DNA from: an uncultured Hippea sp.
GTDB taxonomy: Bacteria > Campylobacterota_A > Desulfurellia > JAADFJ01
Assembly: GCA_913009315.1 (NCBI GenBank)
Contig: CAJVZA010000059.1
Coordinates: 1 to 12,519, forward strand
DNA: 12,519 nucleotides
Direction: 5' to 3'
Of this stretch, positions 7,614 to 12,519 are shown one piece after another. Position 1 is the first letter of the stretch. Each line of letters begins with the position of its first letter. The notes beneath the pieces were generated by a model, which saw nothing but the letters and a program-made list of their open reading frames with translations, searched no databases and was not told the DNA's origin. A program made the position numbers and the translations under genes.

Positions 7614-9131
7614 ATGAATATACGAACACAGATTTCAATGGTATTTCATCTTGATAAATGTATCGGCTGCCACACCTGCAGCATCGCCTGCAAAAATCTC
7701 TGGACTGACAGAAAAGGCGCTGAATATATGTGGTGGAATAATGTTGAGACGAAACCCGGGACCGGCTATCCCACTAAATGGGAAGAACAGTCAGAATACA
7801 AAGGCGGCTGGGAAATAAAAGGTGATATACTCAAACCTAAGATGCGCGGCAGATGGAACAGACTGCTTAATATTTTCAGCAGTCCGCCAATGCCGACGAT
7901 TGACGATTATTATGAGCCGTGGACATACAGATATGAAGACCTTTTTAATGCACCTGAGGGAGATGATCAACCGACAGCTAGACCGATATCGTTAATTACA
8001 GGGGAACCGATAAATATTGAAGCGGGACCGAATTGGGATGACGACCTGAGCGGATCTACAATATATGCCAGAAACGACCCTAATCTTGAAAGTCTAACCG
8101 ATTTGGAAAGGGAACAGCTCAACGAGCTTGAGCGGCTGGTATTTTTTTATATTCCCAGAATGTGCAACCACTGCCTGAATCCTGCGTGTGTTGCCACCTG
8201 TCCGTCGGGAGCGATATACAAACGCGGCGAAGACGGTATAGTTCTGATTGATCAGAAAAAGTGCCGCGGCTGGAGAATGTGCGTCTCAGGATGCCCGTAT
8301 AAAAAAAGCTACTACAACTGGAATACGGGAAAATCTGAAAAATGCATTCTCTGCTTTCCAAGACTTGAGACAGGTCAGGTTCCGGCCTGTATGCATTCCT
8401 GTGTAGGCCGCATCAGATATCTTGGAGTAATGCTTTATGATGCAGACAAGATAGAGGACTCTGCAAAGGTTTCGGATGATAAACTCGTTGATACCCAGCT
8501 TGATACGATTCTTGATCCTTTTGATGAAAAAGTGATAACTGCAGCAAAAGCTCAGGGTATATATGATGAGGTTATTATTGCCGCTCAAAATTCTCCTACC
8601 TACAAATTTGTAAAACAATGGAAAGTAGCGCTGCCGCTTCATCCTGAATTTCGAACTTTGCCGATGCTTTTTTATGTGCCTCCGCTTTCTCCAATCATCG
8701 CAAAGATGGAAAGCGGAAAATTTGATGTGGTAAATGCCGATAGCACAGCTCAGACCGATCATCTGCAGCTTTTTCATTCGCTGGCAGATTCGCGCGTTCC
8801 TATAAAATATCTTGCCTCTCTTTTTTCTGCAGGTGACACAAGCAAGATTGATCATATTTATAAAAAACTTATTGCCGTACGCCTTTATATGAGAAGCATT
8901 ACGGTCGGTGACGTAACTCAGGATGATCTTAAAAAGGCTTTTGAGACGGGCAATACCAATGCCGAAGAAGCCGTTATGATCTATAGATTAACATCGCTGC
9001 CTAGTATAGATGAGCGTTTTGTCATACCTCCTATGTATAGAGAAGAGGCAATCGAAAGCTTCGGAGATGTATACGATCATAAGTCAGGCATAGGATTCGG
9101 TTTTATGCAAAAGGCTGAAAGAAGGCTATGA
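7614..9131 (+). CDS. narH: Respiratory nitrate reductase beta subunit NarH
   Basis: The 505-residue iron-sulfur subunit passes electrons from the NarI haems to NarG on the cytoplasmic face. Counting from the ATG at 7614, the cluster residues are Cys16, 19, 22, 26; Cys184, 187, 192, 196; Cys217, 223, 227; and Cys244, 247, 259, 263. Trp220 sits in CRGWRMC, the mark of the [3Fe-4S] cluster. These numbers are identical to E. coli NarH and predict three [4Fe-4S] and one [3Fe-4S] clusters. Length is normal (E. coli 512). An alternative ATG lies one codon upstream at 7611. It follows narG by about 25 bp, and its stop overlaps the narJ start as ATGA. Confidence 0.97.
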   Translation: MNIRTQISMVFHLDKCIGCHTCSIACKNLWTDRKGAEYMWWNNVETKPGTGYPTKWEEQSEYKGGWEIKGDILKPKMRGRWNRLLNIFSSPPMPTIDDYYEPWTYRYEDLFNAPEGDDQPTARPISLITGEPINIEAGPNWDDDLSGSTIYARNDPNLESLTDLEREQLNELERLVFFYIPRMCNHCLNPACVATCPSGAIYKRGEDGIVLIDQKKCRGWRMCVSGCPYKKSYYNWNTGKSEKCILCFPRLETGQVPACMHSCVGRIRYLGVMLYDADKIEDSAKVSDDKLVDTQLDTILDPFDEKVITAAKAQGIYDEVIIAAQNSPTYKFVKQWKVALPLHPEFRTLPMLFYVPPLSPIIAKMESGKFDVVNADSTAQTDHLQLFHSLADSRVPIKYLASLFSAGDTSKIDHIYKKLIAVRLYMRSITVGDVTQDDLKKAFETGNTNAEEAVMIYRLTSLPSIDERFVIPPMYREEAIESFGDVYDHKSGIGFGFMQKAERRL

Positions 9132-9712
9132 AACAATCCTCCGTATTTTCCGATAAGCAATTTGTACTGAGGGCGTTTTCTACCCTTATAGATTATCCTG
9201 AATCAAAAGAGAGTCTTGCCGATCAGTTAGAGATATTAGACAATAATTTTGTTTCAGATAGTAAGAATAGAATCAAACCATTAAAAAAGTGGATGAATAG
9301 TCAGTCGCTGGGATCTCTTCAGGAAGCATATACCGGAATTTTTGATATAAACTCTCTCTGCTCTCCGTATATAGGATATCATCTTTTTGGTGAAGATTAC
9401 AAAAGAAGTCTGCTGCTTACAGGATTAAAGGAAAAATTCAGGCTTTTTGGATTTGACCAGCCCTATGATGAGATGCCCGACCATCTCTCTGTTGTTCTGA
9501 AATTTTTGTCTACTTTGACCGATGAGGGCTTTTACAGCGAACTTATAAAGGAAGCGCTGGAACCTTCCGTAGAGAAAATGCTCTCGGAAATAAATCCTGT
9601 CGAGACGAATGACGATAAAAGCAGCAATGAAATGTCCACCCGAAATTTTTATGCATCGATATTGGCTGCTTTGAAAAATTTTATAAAATCGGAGGTAAAA
9701 AATGACCAATAG
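9128..9712 (+). CDS. narJ: Nitrate reductase assembly chaperone NarJ
   Basis: The 194-residue protein belongs to the NarJ/TorD-like family of all-helical redox-enzyme maturation chaperones. It binds the NarG N-terminus and assists cofactor insertion and membrane docking of the NarGH pair; it is not part of the final enzyme. The diagnostic core is visible: Y-T-G-I-F-D (near 68-73), PYIGYHLFGEDYKR (80-93), then L-KEKFRLFGF and MPDHLSVVLKFLS (116-128), which follow the NarJ consensus of Tyr-Phe-Asp, PY-GYHLFG and PDHL-LEFL. The sequence is otherwise diverged and slightly shorter than E. coli NarJ (236). Its ATG overlaps the narH stop by 4 bp and its end overlaps narI by 11 bp, indicating translational coupling. 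Confidence 0.92.
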   Translation: MKQSSVFSDKQFVLRAFSTLIDYPESKESLADQLEILDNNFVSDSKNRIKPLKKWMNSQSLGSLQEAYTGIFDINSLCSPYIGYHLFGEDYKRSLLLTGLKEKFRLFGFDQPYDEMPDHLSVVLKFLSTLTDEGFYSELIKEALEPSVEKMLSEINPVETNDDKSSNEMSTRNFYASILAALKNFIKSEVKNDQ

Positions 9713-10361
9713 TTTTTTATTTATTGCGTTTCCGTATCTATCGGTAACAATAGCCGTAATATTTACTGTTTATCGATTTACAACCGACAGATACTCCTAT
9801 TCGAGCTACTCATCGCAGTTTTTGGAAAACAAAGAACTCTTCTGGGGTTCCGTGCCGTGGCATTACGGAATAATTATTATTCTGCTGCTCCATATTTTTG
9901 CCCTTATCATACCCGGTGCATACAGATGGCTGCTTGCCGGCAGCAGAATTGAACTGTTTGAATCAATAGGACTCGGCTTGGCATTCCTTTCATTTGTCGG
10001 TCTCATTATACTGGCCGTAAGAAGACTATCCGACAGCAAGGTTACTGCGGTAAGTTATGCAACCGACTGGCTGCTTCTGTTTCTTTTTCTGTTTCAGGTG
10101 GGAAGCGGAATCTATATTGCACTCACATACAGATGGGGCAGTCTATGGTATCTCAATACCATTGTTCCATGGATCTGGTCGCTTTTCAGTTTTACTCCGG
10201 ACAGCAGCTATGTTGTCGTTTTGCCCATGATTGTAAAGCTGCATATCCTGAACGCATTTTTTCTGATTGCCATTATCCCTTTTACACGGTTGGTGCACAT
10301 TATTTCTGCACCGATTCCGTATTTATGGCGGCCTTATCAGATAGCAAGATGGTATAAATAA
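9702..10361 (+). CDS. narI: Respiratory nitrate reductase gamma subunit NarI (cytochrome b)
   Basis: The 219-residue protein has five predicted membrane helices (about 5-25, 52-72, 88-106, 123-142 and 172-196). It oxidises quinol at the membrane and holds two b haems that feed NarH. The four axial histidines are present in the family pattern: His54 and His64 in helix 2 (VPWHYGI and LLHIFA), and His181 and His199 in helix 5 (KLHIL and LVHII). They match E. coli His56, His66, His187 and His205. Length is normal (E. coli 225). The ATG lies inside the end of narJ with its own site ggagg (9691-9695). Confidence 0.96.
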   Translation: MTNSFLFIAFPYLSVTIAVIFTVYRFTTDRYSYSSYSSQFLENKELFWGSVPWHYGIIIILLLHIFALIIPGAYRWLLAGSRIELFESIGLGLAFLSFVGLIILAVRRLSDSKVTAVSYATDWLLLFLFLFQVGSGIYIALTYRWGSLWYLNTIVPWIWSLFSFTPDSSYVVVLPMIVKLHILNAFFLIAIIPFTRLVHIISAPIPYLWRPYQIARWYK

Positions 10362-10379
10362 ATTTTTCGGAGGAAACCG

Positions 10380-11690
10380 ATGAGCGTTAATGATTTGATG
10401 AAAAAATATAACTTGAAGGGAAATCCCAAGTTAGGTCTTACCGCTGCAACCTGGGGATTTTTTATAGGCTTTGCTGCCGTTGCTTTGTATGGACCTGCAG
10501 CAAAGGAGTTCAAAACAATAATGCATTTAACAGGTGTACAAGTTGGGTTGCTTGTTGCCGCTCCAATGCTTACCGGATCTCTGATGAGAATTCCATTTGG
10601 CGCATGGGTAGATAAGGCAGGCGGCAAAAAACCACTTTCTATTCTTCTTGGATTGGGAATAATTGGTATGATTGGATTATCTGTAGTTCTTTTTGCGCTT
10701 TATCCCAATCATCTTAATGCAAGTGATTATCCGCTCATTCTTTTCTTTGGTTTTTTGAGCGGTTGCGGTATAGCGACATTTTCTGTTGGAATACCTCAGA
10801 CATCTTATTGGTATCCGCAATCGAAACAGGGTGTAGCTCTCGGATTATACGGAGGATTGGGCAACACAGCTCCCGGCATATTTACAATACTTTTGTCATT
10901 TGTTCTTCCTATTGCAGGTCTTGCGCACTCTTATTATATCTGGCTGATATTGCTTGTTATAGGAACATTAATCTACCTGTATATCGCTCATGATGCCTAT
11001 TTCTTTCAACTTGTGCATAAAACCGGGAGAGAGAAAGCAATCAAGATTTCAAAAGAACTCGGGCAGGAGTTGATACCGAGCGGAAAGGTAATGGAATCGC
11101 TAAAAATATCTGCAGGCAAATGGCGTACCTGGGCTCTTGTAACACTCTATTTCACCTCATTCGGAGGATTTTTGGCGCTTACTGCATGGTTTCCTACATA
11201 CTGGAGAATATTTCATGGATTCGACATAGAAATGGCAGGCCTTCTCGGCGGTGTAGGCTTTTCTCTCCTTGCATCCTTTGTAAGAATATACGGCGGAAAT
11301 CTTAGTGATAATCTCGGTGGAGAAAAAGTTGCGATAGGAAGTTTTTCTCTTGTTTTAATCGGTGCGCTGTTTTTGACAATTTCAAGCGCGTTTGCGCCTG
11401 ATTTAATAGGAGAACTTTTTATAGGTACAGGAATGGGAATGGGCAATGCAGCAGTATTTAAACTTGTTCCCAGATATGTACCGGAATCCGTAGGAGGTGC
11501 TTCCGGATGGGTCGGAGGACTTGGAGCATTCGGCGGATTTGCCGTACCTCCGATTCTCGGCATTTTTGTTGACAGAATGGGTCAAGTTGGATATGCAAGA
11601 GGATTTATAGTATATATACTGCTTGCCGTAATCTGTATTGCCGTAGCATATCTGCTGAGAAGTTCACGAAAAAAGATAGGAGTTGCATAG
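10380..11690 (+). CDS. narK: NarK-type nitrate/nitrite transporter (MFS, NNP family)
   Basis: The 436-residue protein has about twelve membrane helices with a central cytoplasmic loop (about 205-248). The nitrate-signature motif GGLGNTAPG (158-166) and its second-half counterpart GGASGWVGGLGAFGGF (372-387) identify the nitrate/nitrite porter family. Arg70 in LMRIPFG and Arg302 in FVRIYGG occupy the places of the two substrate-binding arginines of E. coli NarK (Arg89, Arg305). It could import nitrate with protons (NarK1 type) or exchange nitrate for nitrite (NarK2 type); sequence alone does not decide. It lies 18 bp after narI with ggagg (10369-10373) placed 6 nt before ATG. The amber stop is followed in the same frame by the PAS sequence. 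Confidence 0.94.
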   Translation: MSVNDLMKKYNLKGNPKLGLTAATWGFFIGFAAVALYGPAAKEFKTIMHLTGVQVGLLVAAPMLTGSLMRIPFGAWVDKAGGKKPLSILLGLGIIGMIGLSVVLFALYPNHLNASDYPLILFFGFLSGCGIATFSVGIPQTSYWYPQSKQGVALGLYGGLGNTAPGIFTILLSFVLPIAGLAHSYYIWLILLVIGTLIYLYIAHDAYFFQLVHKTGREKAIKISKELGQELIPSGKVMESLKISAGKWRTWALVTLYFTSFGGFLALTAWFPTYWRIFHGFDIEMAGLLGGVGFSLLASFVRIYGGNLSDNLGGEKVAIGSFSLVLIGALFLTISSAFAPDLIGELFIGTGMGMGNAAVFKLVPRYVPESVGGASGWVGGLGAFGGFAVPPILGIFVDRMGQVGYARGFIVYILLAVICIAVAYLLRSSRKKIGVA

Positions 11691-12161
11691 ATAATATATG
11701 AAAGAATTATTGATCAGTCTCCGGTCGCCATAATTTATCTGAAAAAAGATGGAAAGATCGTTGTTTGGAATAGAAAAGCATCGGAACTCCTCGGATATTC
11801 CTCCGAAGATGCCGTTGGACAATCGATTGATTTAATTATTCCGGAGCGGTTTCGCGCTGCTCACAATACCGGCTATGCCAAAGCCATTGTGGAAGGAAAG
11901 AGTAAGTTTGAGGGAAACAGTCCCATGAAAGCAAAGGCCGTGAAAAACGATGGCACCAAACTTATTATCAATGTCAGGATGAGTATGGCGTTTACATCTG
12001 TATTATTAAGACTTGAGGAAAAGATTGATAATCTTGAGAATGAGAATAAGGCGTTAAGAGACCTTGTTCAAATACAGCTTACTGAGATGAAAAATATGCT
12101 CCCGAAACCTGCCGATGATAACACAGGTAAAAGCAGGAAAAAGCCGTTCTGGAAGTTTTAG
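11691..12161 (+). CDS. PAS-domain protein with coiled-coil tail; start codon missing or non-canonical
   Basis: Reading on in the narK frame directly after its TAG stop gives 156 residues. Residues 3-105 form a PAS fold: ERIIDQSPVAIIYL, KIVVWNRKASELLGYS, AVGQSIDLIIPERFRAAH, then NDGTKLIINVRMSM. Residues 107-138 are a heptad-rich coiled coil (LLRLEEKIDNLENENKALRD), and the tail is basic. PAS domains sense ligand or redox state or mediate dimerisation; no output domain is visible. There is no ATG, GTG or TTG in frame until GTG 11889, which would discard most of the PAS domain. ATA at 11691 lies 8 nt after aggag (11678-11682) and could be a rare start. ATG at 11698 is one base out of frame; one extra G at 11700 would give M-E-R-I-I-D. 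A small narK-linked sensor is likely, but intactness is unsure. Confidence 0.65.
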   Translation: MIYERIIDQSPVAIIYLKKDGKIVVWNRKASELLGYSSEDAVGQSIDLIIPERFRAAHNTGYAKAIVEGKSKFEGNSPMKAKAVKNDGTKLIINVRMSMAFTSVLLRLEEKIDNLENENKALRDLVQIQLTEMKNMLPKPADDNTGKSRKKPFWKF

Positions 12162-12205
12162 TGAACAATAATTGACCTCCCGCTTTATCAATCTTTCCCT
12201 TAATA

Positions 12206-12225
12206 CCTCTTCCTTTAGGGAGAGG
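12206..12225. repeat. Short strong hairpin after the nar operon
   Basis: cctcttcc (12206-12213) pairs with gggagagg (12218-12225) around the loop ttta, with one G-T wobble. It lies 45 bp beyond the PAS stop and just past the end of the toxin remnant on the other strand. It lacks a T-run on the + strand, so it may act as an mRNA 3' end stabiliser or be another intergenic repeat. Confidence 0.4.
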
Positions 12226-12239
12226 AGGATGTCAAGCTG

Positions 12240-12329
12240 CTATTTGAACAGTTCGCTATGCGAGCCTATGCGGGTAAATATAATCTGCTCGTCTTTCGCC
12301 TGACTTCGCCCAAACACTACATAGATTCA
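12240..12329 (-). pseudogene. C-terminal remnant of a YafQ/RelE-like toxin
   Basis: On the - strand, bases 12326 down to 12240 encode 28 residues ending IIFTRIGSHSELFK and then TAG. The ending (R-x-G-S-H-S-E-L-F) is the characteristic C-terminus of YafQ-type mRNA interferases of type II toxin-antitoxin systems. In frame, a TGA at 12329-12327 closes it upstream, and no start codon or antitoxin gene is visible. The frame beyond the TGA can be followed to about 12376, where the insertion element begins. The toxin gene was probably truncated by mobile DNA and has decayed. Confidence 0.5.
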
Positions 12330-12333
12330 GATA

Positions 12334-12363
12334 AAAGTACCATAGATGCTATGGTTGTACTTT
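12334..12363. repeat. Hairpin next to the insertion element
   Basis: aaagtac (12334-12340) and catag (12341-12345) pair with gtacttt (12357-12363) and ctatg (12349-12353), with a 3-nt bulge (12354-12356) and the loop atg. It lies between the toxin remnant and the inferred left edge of the insertion sequence. Its role is unknown. Confidence 0.4.
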
Positions 12364-12399
12364 AACTCGGATTTGTAGTGCCTACTGAAAAGTTAGCTC

Positions 12400-12427
12400 T
12401 TGACATTGTATTTAAATTCGGTATAAT
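12400..12427 (+). promoter_or_regulatory. Transposase promoter, perfect sigma-70 hexamers
   Basis: TTGACA (12400-12405) and TATAAT (12422-12427) both match consensus exactly, with a 16-bp spacer. The expected +1 is 12434, the A of the transposase ATG, so the transcript would be leaderless, as proposed for the gene at 318. Confidence 0.65.
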
Positions 12428-12433
12428 GCTTAT

Positions 12434-12519
12434 ATGTTTGTAAGAGTAAAAAGTACACCGAAGAGTCCGAGAAGATCGGTTCAGATTGTTCAGTCCTTCA
12501 GAATAGGCTCCAAGGTAAG
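12434..12519 (+). CDS. IS1634-family transposase, N-terminal 28 residues (runs off the window)
   Basis: The visible frame starts MFVRVKSTPKSPRRSVQIVQ and continues SFRIGSKV to the end of the window. The opening MFVRVK-TP-SPR-SVQIVES-R-G-KV is typical of IS1634-type (DDE) transposases. The catalytic residues are not included. The ATG follows a consensus promoter and has no Shine-Dalgarno sequence. Confidence 0.7.
   Translation, partial: MFVRVKSTPKSPRRSVQIVQSFRIGSKV

Larger units (their letters stand above)
12376..12519 (+). mobile_element. Left end of an IS1634-type insertion sequence (cut by the window)
   Basis: The left boundary is inferred near the stretch tagtgcctactgaaaagtta (12376-12395). 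It precedes the transposase promoter and has the position expected of a terminal inverted repeat. The right end is outside the window, so neither the inverted repeat nor a target duplication can be confirmed. Family assignment rests on the transposase N-terminus. Confidence 0.45.

Noticed and set aside
8286-8855. 189-codon open frame on the - strand inside narH
   Set aside because: It lies wholly opposite a strongly conserved NarH, is rich in unlikely residues and has no recognisable motif. It is a shadow frame, as are the other opposite-strand frames within narG, narH and narK.
3941-9131. Nitrite oxidoreductase (NxrAB) instead of nitrate reductase
   Set aside because: NarG has no Tat signal and aligns along its length with cytoplasmic E. 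coli NarG. narJ, narI and narK follow in the standard order. Direction in the cell cannot be proved from sequence, but nitrate reduction is the simple reading.
11698-11733. Small ORF starting ATG 11698
   Set aside because: It ends after 11 codons at TAA 11731 and is out of frame with the PAS domain. It is of interest only as evidence for a possible one-base deletion.
12206-12225. Rho-independent terminator of the nar operon
   Set aside because: The stem is good, but the + strand continues aggatg with no run of T.

Overview
The window is bacterial DNA of moderate-to-low GC content. It is dominated by one complete respiratory nitrate reductase locus on the + strand, from about 3.35 kb to 12.16 kb: a membrane-anchored monohaem cytochrome c, narG, narH, narJ, narI, a NarK-type nitrate/nitrite transporter, and a small PAS-domain frame. 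The organism is probably an anaerobic or facultatively anaerobic Gram-negative bacterium. The cytochrome-c-led nar operon and the extragenic repeats (attgcgagcgaagc-type palindromes) would suit Nitrospirota or Desulfobacterota-like lineages, but this assignment is inference and only weakly supported.

Layout. Bases 1-240 hold extragenic palindromic repeats, including a perfect 52-bp direct repeat with a 150-bp period. Bases 318-1583 (+) encode an unusual fusion of a ferritin-like di-iron domain with a formate/nitrite-transporter (FNT) type membrane channel, behind a promoter whose predicted +1 is the A of the start codon. Bases 1584-1873 hold a degenerate repeat and a long-stem bidirectional terminator. 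Bases 1874-2749 (-) encode an EamA/DMT-family transporter. Bases 2893-3168 (-) are a doubtful short frame. Bases 3222-3274 form a compact MITE-like hairpin.

The nar operon follows a promoter at 3354-3380. Its genes are tightly packed: 16 bp separate the cytochrome from narG and about 25 bp separate narG from narH, narH/narJ overlap by 4 bp, narJ/narI overlap by 11 bp, and 18 bp separate narI from narK. NarG lacks a Tat signal and keeps the [4Fe-4S] and Asp-Mo ligands of E. coli NarG. NarH keeps every Cys of its four Fe-S clusters plus the Trp of the [3Fe-4S] motif. NarI keeps four haem b histidines. Together they form a cytoplasm-facing NarGHI. The cytochrome probably adds a periplasmic c-haem to the electron path, NarJ matures NarG, and NarK imports nitrate and/or exports nitrite.

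The downstream end is scarred by mobile DNA. A PAS-domain frame starts immediately after and in frame with the narK stop codon, yet has no ordinary start codon before most of the PAS domain has passed. Beyond it lie a remnant of a YafQ/RelE-like toxin on the - strand and the left end of an IS1634-type element, whose transposase runs off the window.
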